Of a stretch of 64,000 nucleotides of DNA, positions 49,755 through 58,381 are shown piece by piece; position 1 is the stretch's first letter, and every line of letters starts with the position of its first letter. Position numbers and translations under genes: made by a program. This stretch comes from a virus. Below the pieces are notes generated by a model. It did no database searches and had not been told where the DNA came from. It saw only the letters and a list, made by a program, of their open reading frames with translations. Location of the stretch: IMG/VR virus record IMGVR_UViG_3300021959_000022, positions 1 to 64,000 of that record; one strand, 5' to 3'.

Positions 49755-50378
49755 ATGCAATGGGAAGATATTCTAAAATCCAAACATCAAACATTTACTT
49801 TTACTGATCGAGTTCCTGACAAATCATTAATAGACAAGATAGTCCAGGAAATCCATGCCAAGTGCCCGTCAAAACAGAACAGAGTGCTGTATGATCTTAA
49901 AATATTAGATTGGTCCGACGAAGAACTTCGTTTGGATTTGTACAAGAGCACAGAACGAGACCCTAATGGAAGGAGGGCCGGCGAGTACAATCCTCAGACG
50001 TTAGCCCCATATCTGTTCGTTTGGTCTGCACGTGAAATAAAACCAATGACAAATTCATACGGTGAAGACTCGAACCCTGAATACAAAGATCCACAATGGC
50101 AGTTTAGTGTTACCAACATGGAGATAGGAATTTGTAGCATGTTCACAGTTTTGTCCGCACAGGCCAAAGGTTTGTCGTCAGGATTCTGCAAGTGCATCCA
50201 AACACCATCCATAGAAGAAAAATATGGTTTTACACCATTGCTGTTTTTAGGAATTGGTTACAGTTATGATCTACCAAAGAAAATGTTCTATTGTCCTGTG
50301 AACAAAAAAAATATGGAAGTGCCCTATGGCAGTGAGGTAAAGCCAGAGGTTGATTCTTACATATCTTATAGTGTATAA
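49755..50378 (+). CDS. Nitroreductase-fold-like protein
   Basis: A 207-residue protein. The N-terminus D-R-V-P-D-K-S-L-I-D-K-I-V followed by K-C-P-S-K-Q-N-R-V-L-Y-D-L-K resembles the FMN-binding 'A-P-S-x-x-N-x-Q-x-W' start of nitroreductases. The C-terminal half has M-E-I-G-I-C-S-M-F-T-V-L-S-A-Q-A-K-G-L-S-S-G and L-L-F-L-G-I-G-Y, like the family's 'x-A-x-x-x-G-L-G-x' helix and 'I-G-Y' strand. Such flavoproteins include dehydrogenases acting on modified peptides. It precedes radical SAM protein 3 by eight bases. Confidence 0.55.
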   Translation: MQWEDILKSKHQTFTFTDRVPDKSLIDKIVQEIHAKCPSKQNRVLYDLKILDWSDEELRLDLYKSTERDPNGRRAGEYNPQTLAPYLFVWSAREIKPMTNSYGEDSNPEYKDPQWQFSVTNMEIGICSMFTVLSAQAKGLSSGFCKCIQTPSIEEKYGFTPLLFLGIGYSYDLPKKMFYCPVNKKNMEVPYGSEVKPEVDSYISYSV

Positions 50379-50386
50379 TAGTTTTA

Positions 50387-51463
50387 ATGTATAGATTGCA
50401 AGACATCAGACAGGTACATCTTGAGATCACACAAAAATGCCAAGCGGCTTGCCCGATGTGTGACAGGAACCAGAATGGGGGTGCTCTCAATCCACACATC
50501 AATCTTGATGAATTAAGTCTAAAGGATTGCATGGATATCTTTCCATTTTCTTTTGTTCAACAACTGGATTCAATGTACATGTGTGGCAATTTGGGAGATG
50601 CCATCGTGGCAAAGGATACGCTTGAAGTGTTCGAGTACTTTAGGAACTGCAATCCAAACATGCATTTGAGTTTGAACACAAACGCCGGTGCCAGAGAGCC
50701 GGAATGGTGGGATAATTTAGCAAAGGTTCTTGGTAAGAATGGACACGTCATCTTCTCAGTGGATGGTTTGCAAGACACCAATCACATCTATAGGCAACAT
50801 GTGCAATGGTCAAAAGTGGAGCAATCCATGGATGCATTCATCGGAGCAGGTGGAAGGGCACGATGGGATTTCCTCATATTTGAGCACAATCAACATCAAG
50901 TCGAGGAGGCTGAAAAAATTGCCAAGCAAAAAGGGTTCGAGAAGTTTGTGGCCAAGAAGACAGGTAGATTCGTGACCACCCAGAGCGATGCCAAACAATC
51001 GCATCAAGCAAAAAACAGGAAAGGCGATGACACTGCTGAATTAAAGAAACCCGATGAAAAGTATCAAAACGAAGCACTCAAAAAACAACAGTCCATAATC
51101 GACAAGTATGGTTCGATGGATGCTTACTATGACGCTGTGCCGATATCATGCAAGGTGGCCAAATCTAAGTCAATATATGTTTCGGCGGAAGGCTTGGTGC
51201 TTCCCTGTTGCTGGACCGCAGGCAGGATGTACAAATGGTGGCACAAAGATCCCAAGGTGGAACCAATATGGTCATTGATCGACGGATTGGGAGGCAAGCA
51301 GGTTCTCGATGCAAAGAATGGTATATCTAAAGTTTTTGACAGTGGCATATTCGATCAAATACAAGACAGTTGGAATCAATCTTCTTGTTCACAAGGCAAA
51401 CTCAAAGTCTGTGCGATGAAGTGCGGAGTAGAATGGGATCCTTACACAGAGCAATTTAGGTAG
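50387..51463 (+). CDS. Radical SAM protein 3 (SPASM-like C-terminus)
   Basis: A 358-residue enzyme without the N-terminal twitch region. The cluster cysteines C18, C22 and C25 (K-C-Q-A-A-C-P-M-C-D-R) lie at the very N-terminus. The C-terminal 110 residues have I-S-C-K, L-P-C-C-W-T and C-A-M-K-C-G, a cysteine set like a SPASM/twitch auxiliary-cluster domain. The usual G-G-E motif is replaced by M-C-G-N-L-G-D. A Lys/Gln-rich linker (about 205-240) separates the barrel from the SPASM part. Related to the split pair at 52469-53390. Confidence 0.85.
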   Translation: MYRLQDIRQVHLEITQKCQAACPMCDRNQNGGALNPHINLDELSLKDCMDIFPFSFVQQLDSMYMCGNLGDAIVAKDTLEVFEYFRNCNPNMHLSLNTNAGAREPEWWDNLAKVLGKNGHVIFSVDGLQDTNHIYRQHVQWSKVEQSMDAFIGAGGRARWDFLIFEHNQHQVEEAEKIAKQKGFEKFVAKKTGRFVTTQSDAKQSHQAKNRKGDDTAELKKPDEKYQNEALKKQQSIIDKYGSMDAYYDAVPISCKVAKSKSIYVSAEGLVLPCCWTAGRMYKWWHKDPKVEPIWSLIDGLGGKQVLDAKNGISKVFDSGIFDQIQDSWNQSSCSQGKLKVCAMKCGVEWDPYTEQFR

Positions 51464-51467
51464 TAAC

Positions 51468-52469
51468 ATGGAAGTACACAAAAAACCTTACGCACATTTG
51501 ATTATCAAGAATCACATGCCAGATGTAGATTTTCAACGCTGTAAAGACAGCATCGTGTTTGATGAGATAAAGGCATACTGCGATGATCCCCAAGTGCATG
51601 AACACGACAACGCACTGCACGGAAACTATTCTATGCCAACCGATTTGACCAAAGACGCACAATGGCTGTTCGATTATTTTGCAAACCAGGAAATGTATGA
51701 TATGGTCACACAGGCACTGTATGGACAAAGATTACAGCCGGATCATTCCTACATCAATCTGCATTGGGACAATGCAGACACCAGACTCGGAATCCACAAC
51801 GATCAAAAAAAATATAGATGGTTGGTCACTGGCCAGTTGTACATCAGTGGATACGAAAAGGACGGAGTGATTTTGCAGGATGACAATCTCAACGAAATAA
51901 CACAAGTCCCGTTGGAACCAAATCTTTTCTACGCCATGGCGACATCCATGTATTCATGGCATCACGTTAAGCACCTCAAAGAAGACAAGGTCAGCATACT
52001 GGTGAGGTTTGGCAAGAAACAAATCAACACCATTACGAATTATGATGAAGGTACGGATTACGGTATAATCATACACAATGACAATCACTTCGATGGACAT
52101 TATAGCAAGATTGGGATGAGAATGGCCAACATCACTGAAGCATGGTTGTATAATCAAGGATACAAGAACATACACATGAGTGAATGGCGCAATCCTGCAA
52201 GTTTAGAAAAATTGAAATCGTACTGCGACAAGTATTACAAAAGAACTATAATTGTCCCCAGTGGTTATCTATCCAACAAAAACATTTTGACAGACAGCAT
52301 AAACGAAAATGATGTTGAAAGAATAACAGAAGACAACATAAAGAAACACGCCGAGTTGATATTTTCGCGAGACAAGTACGTGAATTCGAGATTCAGAGCG
52401 GGAGAGATCATAATGAAAAGTTTCAATCCACTCGCCCACTTTACAAACACAAAGGAAAAGATACTGTAA
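51468..52469 (+). CDS. 2-oxoglutarate/Fe(II) oxygenase-like protein 2, with extra C-terminal domain
   Basis: A 333-residue protein. The N-terminal 185 residues hold H110 and D112 (L-G-I-H-N-D-Q), H165 or H166 (S-W-H-H-V-K-H) and V-S-I-L-V-R-F-G-K-K, an arrangement typical of 2OG/Fe(II) oxygenases. The last 145 residues (from about Y189) form a separate unrecognised region with D-Y-G-I-I-I-H-N-D-N-H-F and N-I-T-E-A-W-L-Y-N-Q-G. The gene lies between two related radical SAM genes and is joined to the next by a TAATG overlap. Confidence 0.65.
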   Translation: MEVHKKPYAHLIIKNHMPDVDFQRCKDSIVFDEIKAYCDDPQVHEHDNALHGNYSMPTDLTKDAQWLFDYFANQEMYDMVTQALYGQRLQPDHSYINLHWDNADTRLGIHNDQKKYRWLVTGQLYISGYEKDGVILQDDNLNEITQVPLEPNLFYAMATSMYSWHHVKHLKEDKVSILVRFGKKQINTITNYDEGTDYGIIIHNDNHFDGHYSKIGMRMANITEAWLYNQGYKNIHMSEWRNPASLEKLKSYCDKYYKRTIIVPSGYLSNKNILTDSINENDVERITEDNIKKHAELIFSRDKYVNSRFRAGEIIMKSFNPLAHFTNTKEKIL

Positions 52470-53149
52470 TGAACTGGAAGGGTTTGAAAATATTAGAAGT
52501 TTCCTTCACCACTTATTGCAATGCGAATTGTCCATTGTGCATGAGGACAGATAAAAAAACCGGCAAGAAAAAAGAAAGTTTGCCACTGTGGCACTATGAT
52601 ATAGACAAGTTCAAGACACTGTGCGATCAATTGGACAAAACTGAAATAAGGAGCATACACTTCTGTGGCGATTATGGCGATCCCATGATGCACCCACACA
52701 TAGAAGAAGCCATAGACTACGCCATCCTGCAGAAGGGCATGTTGGTGCAAGTTGACACCAACGGAGGTGTGCGTGACAAGGATTGGTACAAGAAAATGGC
52801 GGAAAAATACGAAGGCAATCTCTACATAAATTTCTCTATCGACGGTTTTGATCAATCGACCAACTCCATCTACAGGATTGATGTTGATTTTGAAAAGGCC
52901 AAAGAAAATTGCACAACATTCGCCAAATACAATCTGTGGCCGGGTAACTGCAATTGGCAGATGTTGATATTCAATCACAACTACCACCAGATCGATGAAG
53001 TTGCCAACTACTGCAAGGCAAACGGCATAAGATTTGACTTCAAATTGAACAAAAGACACTGGCACAGGTACACAGTCAAGAACCCCGACATCATAGAGTT
53101 TGTAAAAGCTAAACAAAAAGAGTACAGTTATTTGACAGATGAATATTAA
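52469..53149 (+). CDS. Radical SAM protein 4, catalytic part of a split gene
   Basis: A 226-residue radical SAM domain with C17, C21 and C24 (Y-C-N-A-N-C-P-L-C-M-R) and F-C-G-D-Y-G-D-P instead of G-G-E, as in protein 3. It stops before any SPASM-like region. The missing part is encoded by the next ORF, which starts 11 bases before this stop in the +1 frame. It could work as a two-chain enzyme, be joined by +1 frameshifting, or reflect a single-base indel. Confidence 0.8.
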   Translation: MNWKGLKILEVSFTTYCNANCPLCMRTDKKTGKKKESLPLWHYDIDKFKTLCDQLDKTEIRSIHFCGDYGDPMMHPHIEEAIDYAILQKGMLVQVDTNGGVRDKDWYKKMAEKYEGNLYINFSIDGFDQSTNSIYRIDVDFEKAKENCTTFAKYNLWPGNCNWQMLIFNHNYHQIDEVANYCKANGIRFDFKLNKRHWHRYTVKNPDIIEFVKAKQKEYSYLTDEY

Positions 53150-53390
53150 ATGTAAATCAAAAAAATTAATGATCAACTATGACAACACGGTGTGGCCTTG
53201 TTGTTGGGTGTGTACCAACCGTAGAGGTGATTATCTACAGTCATTACCAAAAGATTGGAACAGTCTGGATCATCACACCTTGGAAGAAATTTTAAATCAT
53301 GAAGCATTCACAAAGCACTACAACACAGAACATTGGAACGATGAGACCAAAGTAGACATAGAATGTAAGAGGGAGTGTGACCATGACTGA
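53139..53390 (+). CDS. Radical SAM protein 4, SPASM-like C-terminal part
   Basis: An 83-residue ORF with I-K-C-K-S, V-W-P-C-C-W-V-C and E-C-K-R-E-C-D. It matches the C-terminal I-S-C-K / L-P-C-C-W / C-A-M-K-C layout of protein 3. Cysteine-rich short ORFs of this kind make no sense alone, so it is the auxiliary-cluster half of the upstream enzyme. ATG 53139 lies inside the upstream gene, allowing translational coupling. It overlaps the following radical SAM gene by eight bases. Confidence 0.75.
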   Translation: MNIKCKSKKLMINYDNTVWPCCWVCTNRRGDYLQSLPKDWNSLDHHTLEEILNHEAFTKHYNTEHWNDETKVDIECKRECDHD

Positions 53391-54732
53391 GACAAAAAAA
53401 TTGAGCGAAGATCTTAAGGTCGGAATAATCAAGGAAATTCTGGAGAGATACAATTTATCACCCCAAACATTTTGCTTGGCTCCTTACATGCACTTGGATT
53501 ATGATCAGTCCGGGGAGATGCATTCCTGTTTCGAAGGCAAGTCTAAAATGGGAAATTGGAGGACTAATTCTGTGTTCGAGCAATTCAATAATGAAGAATA
53601 TCAGAAATTGAGGAAATCACACAGGATTGGAGACATAGTAAGCACACAGAAAAATTGTGAAACTTGTTACACGCACGAAGATCACAATGTGTATTCACAT
53701 AGATTGAGAAACTTGGTGGACAAGTACAACATTATGGGGCACGCAAGGTTCGAAAGCTTGATTGAAACACTGTCAAAGGCAGACATCTCTTCGATTGAAC
53801 CCAACAATCTTGACCATGTAGAAATGAGATTGTCTAATTTCTGTAATCTGAGATGTATGCATTGCGATCATAGATCTTCCACTCAGTGGCTAAATTTCTA
53901 CACCAATCAAGAAAATATTGATAAAGCCAGAGAAGTTGGCATTGCGATTCATCCCGATGCGAACGCTGAAAATATCATGCAGTTCTTCAATGATCATCAA
54001 CACAGCACTGCCAAACATTTCGACGAGATAGTCAAGACGCTACAGAATTCAAAACTCATTACTTTTTCGGGCGGTGAGCCGTTGCTGGATCCATACTACA
54101 AGCCATTAATGGACGAAATAGTAAAAAGTAAAAATTGTTCTACAAAGTCCTTGGATATCCATTCGAATTTGAACATAAAAGACATCACTGCATATTTTGA
54201 TCACTGGAAGAAATTCAAAAAGGTATCCATTTATGTAAGCATAGACTGTCCTCCATCCACATACAAATATTTCAGGAGAAATGGAGACTGGAATTTGGTC
54301 GCCAGCAACATTAAGAAAATTAAGAATGAATGTTCGCAAGTCAGCGTGATAGGACATCTTACGTTCAGCCTTTTCGGTGCACTGCGGTACAAAGAAATTG
54401 CAGACACATGGGAGGACATGGCCCTCGAACCAAACTCGAGCATTGTAATCTTAGGACCAACCAGTTCGAGGTATCTATCAGATCCTCTCAAACAATCAGC
54501 ATTGTCGCAGATGAATGAAGTGTTGCAGAACAAAGATGGAAAATATTCCAATGGTTTGGTTAGAATGACTGATAAATGCAAGACATACCTGCTGAACACA
54601 GAAAGTTATGGAGAAAATATACATCATGAAGTCATCGGTTGGTGCAAATTGCACGATAAAAAAACAAACTTGCAAACTTTAGACTTTTATCCTGAGCTCA
54701 AAATGTACTATAATAATAACAATGTCAAATAA
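53383..54732 (+). CDS. Radical SAM protein 5 (N-terminal twitch type)
   Basis: A 449-residue enzyme. ATG 53383 is preferred over a GTG six bases upstream; GAGG-like bases lie nine or so bases before it. The N-terminal twitch-like region has F-C-L-A-P-Y-M-H-L, H-S-C-F-E-G and N-C-E-T-C-Y. The cluster site is C154, C158 and C161 (F-C-N-L-R-C-M-H-C-D) followed by F-S-G-G-E-P-L. The D-H-R-S-S-T-Q-W after the cluster site is shared with proteins 6 to 9. Confidence 0.88.
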   Translation: MTETKKLSEDLKVGIIKEILERYNLSPQTFCLAPYMHLDYDQSGEMHSCFEGKSKMGNWRTNSVFEQFNNEEYQKLRKSHRIGDIVSTQKNCETCYTHEDHNVYSHRLRNLVDKYNIMGHARFESLIETLSKADISSIEPNNLDHVEMRLSNFCNLRCMHCDHRSSTQWLNFYTNQENIDKAREVGIAIHPDANAENIMQFFNDHQHSTAKHFDEIVKTLQNSKLITFSGGEPLLDPYYKPLMDEIVKSKNCSTKSLDIHSNLNIKDITAYFDHWKKFKKVSIYVSIDCPPSTYKYFRRNGDWNLVASNIKKIKNECSQVSVIGHLTFSLFGALRYKEIADTWEDMALEPNSSIVILGPTSSRYLSDPLKQSALSQMNEVLQNKDGKYSNGLVRMTDKCKTYLLNTESYGENIHHEVIGWCKLHDKKTNLQTLDFYPELKMYYNNNNVK

Positions 54733-56131
54733 ACTTCCTTCTAACACTTTCTGCATACTGCCATGGATGCATCTATCCACGAGACCGGATGGGTCAATGC
54801 GTGTGTGTTGCACAGCCAATGCATCTTCCGTGGGGGCCACAAATGACAAAAAGCATGGAGGACAGGTAGGCATCCTCAAAGACGAAGAGGGTAGACCAAA
54901 CAATTTGAATGTGAGTGATTTCCTTTCTTCTTGGAATTCTACATACATGAAGAATGTTCGCAAACAGATGTTGGCAGGCGAACAACCGCCATCATGTTTG
55001 AAATGTTATAAGGAAGAGGCCGCAGGACACAGAAGCAAAAGGCAATGGGAAACAGAGTATTGGCTGAACAACGGTGCCGATCTCGAGACTCTGATAAAAG
55101 ACACAACTCCCGAAGGAGAAGTACCGCCGCGTTTGGAATACATTGATTTGAGATTCGGCACCAAATGCCAGTTGGCCTGCATCATGTGTTCACCACATGA
55201 TTCTTCGGGTTGGATCAAGGACTGGAAGGCAGTGTTCCCCAAGGTGCAGAATCCCGAACTTAAAGAAATCATGCAGTGGGAGAACAAAGGATCCACCAAC
55301 AATTCATCCTACAATTGGCACAAGAACAATCCTACATTCTGGAAGCAGTTCTATGATCAAATTCCACACATGAAACAGGTTTACTTCGCTGGCGGAGAAA
55401 GTTTGATCATTGAGGAACATTATGAGATATTAGAAGAGATCATCAGGCAAGGTCACAATGACAGGATCGAATTGCGATACAACTCCAATGGTGTTGAATG
55501 GCGTGATGACTTGTTCGAACTATGGAGCAAGTTTAGGAAAGTTCGATTCCACTACTCGGTTGATTCGATAGGTGCAATGAATGAATACATAAGGTATCCT
55601 TCCAAGTGGAAACGCACAGAAGAAGTGTTCCACATACTGGACAAACAAACCACAAACAACGTAGAAGTCACAGTGGCGTGTGCAGTCCAACTGCTGAACA
55701 TCTATTACATTCCAGACTTTATCCAATGGAAACTTGAACAGGGATTTAATAAAATTAACATGTGGCCGTTTGGTGCAGGTGGTATCAACTATCATTTTGT
55801 GTATTGGCCGGGACATCTCAATGTCAAAGTATTGCCCGAGTGGTTCAAGAAGAAATGCAGAGACAAGTATGAAGCATGGTATCCATGGTGGGAAAAGAAT
55901 TGGGAAAAGGGAATTCCAACATGGCACGAAGGCAAAGTCGAACACAGCGAATGGCGTGATGCAAACTATGGCATCAAAAGATTAGAAGGAATGCTATCTT
56001 TCATGGAATCGGAAGACTGGAGCCAAAGGCTGCCACAGACAAGAGAGTTCTTGCAATTGAACGATGCTCACAGATCAAACTCTTTTGCAGACACCTTTCC
56101 GGAAATGAAGGACATATTCCGTGACATCTAA
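54722..56131 (+). CDS. Radical SAM protein 6 (N-terminal twitch type)
   Basis: A 469-residue enzyme. N-terminal F-C-I-L-P-W-M-H-L-S, M-R-V-C-C-T-A and S-C-L-K-C-Y-K-E-E form the twitch-like cysteine set. The cluster site is C149, C153 and C156 (K-C-Q-L-A-C-I-M-C-S) and the SAM motif is F-A-G-G-E-S-L. The C-terminal end has N-S-F-A-D-T-F-P-E-M, similar to proteins 1 and 2. Closest in style to protein 9. ATG lies 11 bases inside the previous gene. Confidence 0.88.
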   Translation: MSNKLPSNTFCILPWMHLSTRPDGSMRVCCTANASSVGATNDKKHGGQVGILKDEEGRPNNLNVSDFLSSWNSTYMKNVRKQMLAGEQPPSCLKCYKEEAAGHRSKRQWETEYWLNNGADLETLIKDTTPEGEVPPRLEYIDLRFGTKCQLACIMCSPHDSSGWIKDWKAVFPKVQNPELKEIMQWENKGSTNNSSYNWHKNNPTFWKQFYDQIPHMKQVYFAGGESLIIEEHYEILEEIIRQGHNDRIELRYNSNGVEWRDDLFELWSKFRKVRFHYSVDSIGAMNEYIRYPSKWKRTEEVFHILDKQTTNNVEVTVACAVQLLNIYYIPDFIQWKLEQGFNKINMWPFGAGGINYHFVYWPGHLNVKVLPEWFKKKCRDKYEAWYPWWEKNWEKGIPTWHEGKVEHSEWRDANYGIKRLEGMLSFMESEDWSQRLPQTREFLQLNDAHRSNSFADTFPEMKDIFRDI

Positions 56132-57329
56132 AGTACCATCAACAGTTTGTGCGGCACCTTGGATGCACTTCGCAGTCAGTACTCATCCTGACGGATTTAT
56201 CACAATGCCTTGTTGTAGATTTAGACTGGGCAGTGATTCGGAATATCGCAAACACAAGTTCCAACAGCCAGAACTCGCTGTAAGCCAGAGAGGTTACTTC
56301 GAAGACATAAGGCAGAGAATGTTGGCCGGGGAAAAATTAACCGGTTGCAACAAGTGTTGGCGTGAAGAAGAGCACAAAGGGTACAGTTATAGGACGCTCA
56401 TGTTCGACCGACTGGGCATAGATGAGATCGATCACCAAGCAGGATTCAATCTCAAGTATTTGGAGATTTTCTTTTCAAATTTATGCAACCTATCATGCAG
56501 GATGTGTGATATAATGCAGTCCAGCCAATGGGCAAATCTATACAATAATGCATTTATACCCGCTGGTATCACAGACAATCAAGTTGTGCCCGAAGAATAT
56601 TTGGACGAAACCGGGCGTGCCAAGACCAGTCCTGTGAGCTTTGATTTATCACTCTTAGACAAACTGGATCTCAGTGACCTCATCGAAGTCAAGATACTTG
56701 GCGGAGAACCAATGATCACTCCGGATCACTTGGTGTTCTTGGAAAGATTGATGAAGGACAGCAAACAACCCAACAAGATAAAATTGGTGTATCACACCAA
56801 TGCCACCAAACGACCACCCAAGCAAGTGGTAGATTATTGGAAACAAATGGAAAAGATAGAAATCGTTTGTAGCATCGATGGTTACGGAGAGGTCAACGAA
56901 TACCAACGGATAGGTAGCAACTTCGATACGATCCAAGACACGATCGATTGGTACAAATCACTGGACGCAAACATTGAACTGAGAATACATTCTACCATTA
57001 GCCTTTTGAACGTGTGGAAGATCGATGAATTGGTAAAATGGAGCAAGACAATCACAACTGAGAACATATCCTTCGACTTCGTACAACGACCGTCCTATTT
57101 GGATGCAACCATAATGCCTGATGAAGCCAAAGTTAAGTGTAATGAAGTGATCCAAAATTCAACCGATCTTTCACAATCACAAAAGCAGTTTATTCTTGCA
57201 TATTTGAATTCTAAAAGTTATAATATACCGTACTGGAAGGAGTTTTGGAACAGGATGACAGCGATTGACAAATACACCAAACAGTCATTGAAAAACATAG
57301 CACCACAATTAGAGGAATACAGAATATGA
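56121..57329 (+). CDS. Radical SAM protein 7 (N-terminal twitch type)
   Basis: A 402-residue enzyme from a GTG start that overlaps the previous stop by 11 bases. N-terminal V-C-A-A-P-W-M-H-F, M-P-C-C-R-F and G-C-N-K-C-W-R-E-E give the twitch set. C122, C126 and C129 (L-C-N-L-S-C-R-M-C-D) bind the cluster and I-L-G-G-E-P-M the SAM. It ends with an ATGA overlap with the amidinotransferase gene, so both products are made together. Confidence 0.88.
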   Translation: MTSKVPSTVCAAPWMHFAVSTHPDGFITMPCCRFRLGSDSEYRKHKFQQPELAVSQRGYFEDIRQRMLAGEKLTGCNKCWREEEHKGYSYRTLMFDRLGIDEIDHQAGFNLKYLEIFFSNLCNLSCRMCDIMQSSQWANLYNNAFIPAGITDNQVVPEEYLDETGRAKTSPVSFDLSLLDKLDLSDLIEVKILGGEPMITPDHLVFLERLMKDSKQPNKIKLVYHTNATKRPPKQVVDYWKQMEKIEIVCSIDGYGEVNEYQRIGSNFDTIQDTIDWYKSLDANIELRIHSTISLLNVWKIDELVKWSKTITTENISFDFVQRPSYLDATIMPDEAKVKCNEVIQNSTDLSQSQKQFILAYLNSKSYNIPYWKEFWNRMTAIDKYTKQSLKNIAPQLEEYRI

Positions 57330-58381
57330 CCATAGCGACCTACACAGAATTCCAACCGTTAAAAGAAGTATTGGTTGGATCAGCATTTGAAACATCTAAT
57401 TTTGATCATGTTGAAGATCTTGAAGCAAGAGATCTGTTCAAACGAGTCTTTGAGGAAACCAACGAAGATTTGGAAACGCTGTGTGGTATTTTAAAACAAG
57501 CAGGTGTGACTGTACACAGACCCAAACAAATATTCAATTTCAGTGAAGAACAAACAGTGATCACACCATGGATGAAATCTTGGTTTCCAAATCACCCATT
57601 GATGCCAAGGGACATAATGGGAGTGTATGGTTCCAATGTGGTTGAACACTTCACCGGTGATGCTGGAAGATTCTTTGAGAACCTGGCATATCAACCCATC
57701 AGCAGATCGTTGTATGACAGGGGTATGAGATGGCTGAGCATGCCGATGCCGTATGTGACCACAGACAAGATCCCATACAAAGACATGAACAACAGCCAAA
57801 TCTTTTATCATGCCGCAAATGTCATCAAATGTGGCAAGGATCTATTTTACAGCCTTCCCGGCGATGTTGATTTCGTTAAAGGCAAAGGCACTTCAGCAGG
57901 CATAGAATGGCTACAACGTGAGTTGGGCGATCAATTCAGATGGACAAAGATTCCAACTGGCGGCCACGCGGACGGCAAAATTGCACTGTTAAAACCCGGT
58001 GTGTTGATGACCTGGAACAGGAATTGGGTTCCAGAGAAGTTGCAGGATTGGGACATCATCGAAGTCAGATCCGAAACCGAACTGCCAAATGAAATACAGT
58101 ACATGAAAAAACAGAGATACTACAAAAACTTCATCCAAGAATGGTTCTCGCATTGGATAGGTTGTGTGGAAGAAACTGTGTTCGATGTCAATGTGTTTTC
58201 CATAGACGAATCCACAGTAATCTGCACAGGCAAGAATCAGTACGCATTCCGTAGGATGGAGAAGCATGGCATCACCCCTATATATTGGAAGTTCAGACAT
58301 CAATATTTTTGGGATGGCGGCATACACTGTGTCACACAGGATCTTGTGAGAGAAGGCAATCAAGAGGATTATTTTGCTTAA
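57326..58381 (+). CDS. Amidinotransferase-family protein, second copy
   Basis: A 351-residue amidinotransferase-family protein. The likely catalytic residues are D172 (C-G-K-D-L-F), H214 (T-G-G-H-A-D-G-K) and C335 (W-D-G-G-I-H-C-V-T-Q-D). The C-terminal W-D-G-G-I-H-C and E-T-V-F-D-V-N-V segments are shared with the 1197 product, but overall similarity is modest, so the two are old paralogues, perhaps with different acceptors. Placement among radical SAM genes suggests that arginine-derived amidino transfer is one step of the island's pathway. Confidence 0.85.
   Translation: MTIATYTEFQPLKEVLVGSAFETSNFDHVEDLEARDLFKRVFEETNEDLETLCGILKQAGVTVHRPKQIFNFSEEQTVITPWMKSWFPNHPLMPRDIMGVYGSNVVEHFTGDAGRFFENLAYQPISRSLYDRGMRWLSMPMPYVTTDKIPYKDMNNSQIFYHAANVIKCGKDLFYSLPGDVDFVKGKGTSAGIEWLQRELGDQFRWTKIPTGGHADGKIALLKPGVLMTWNRNWVPEKLQDWDIIEVRSETELPNEIQYMKKQRYYKNFIQEWFSHWIGCVEETVFDVNVFSIDESTVICTGKNQYAFRRMEKHGITPIYWKFRHQYFWDGGIHCVTQDLVREGNQEDYFA

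Noticed and set aside
52493-53176. 227-residue antisense ORF opposite radical SAM protein 4
   Set aside because: It is an antisense shadow of a gene with the conserved cluster cysteines, and its sequence looks like random hydrophobic filler.
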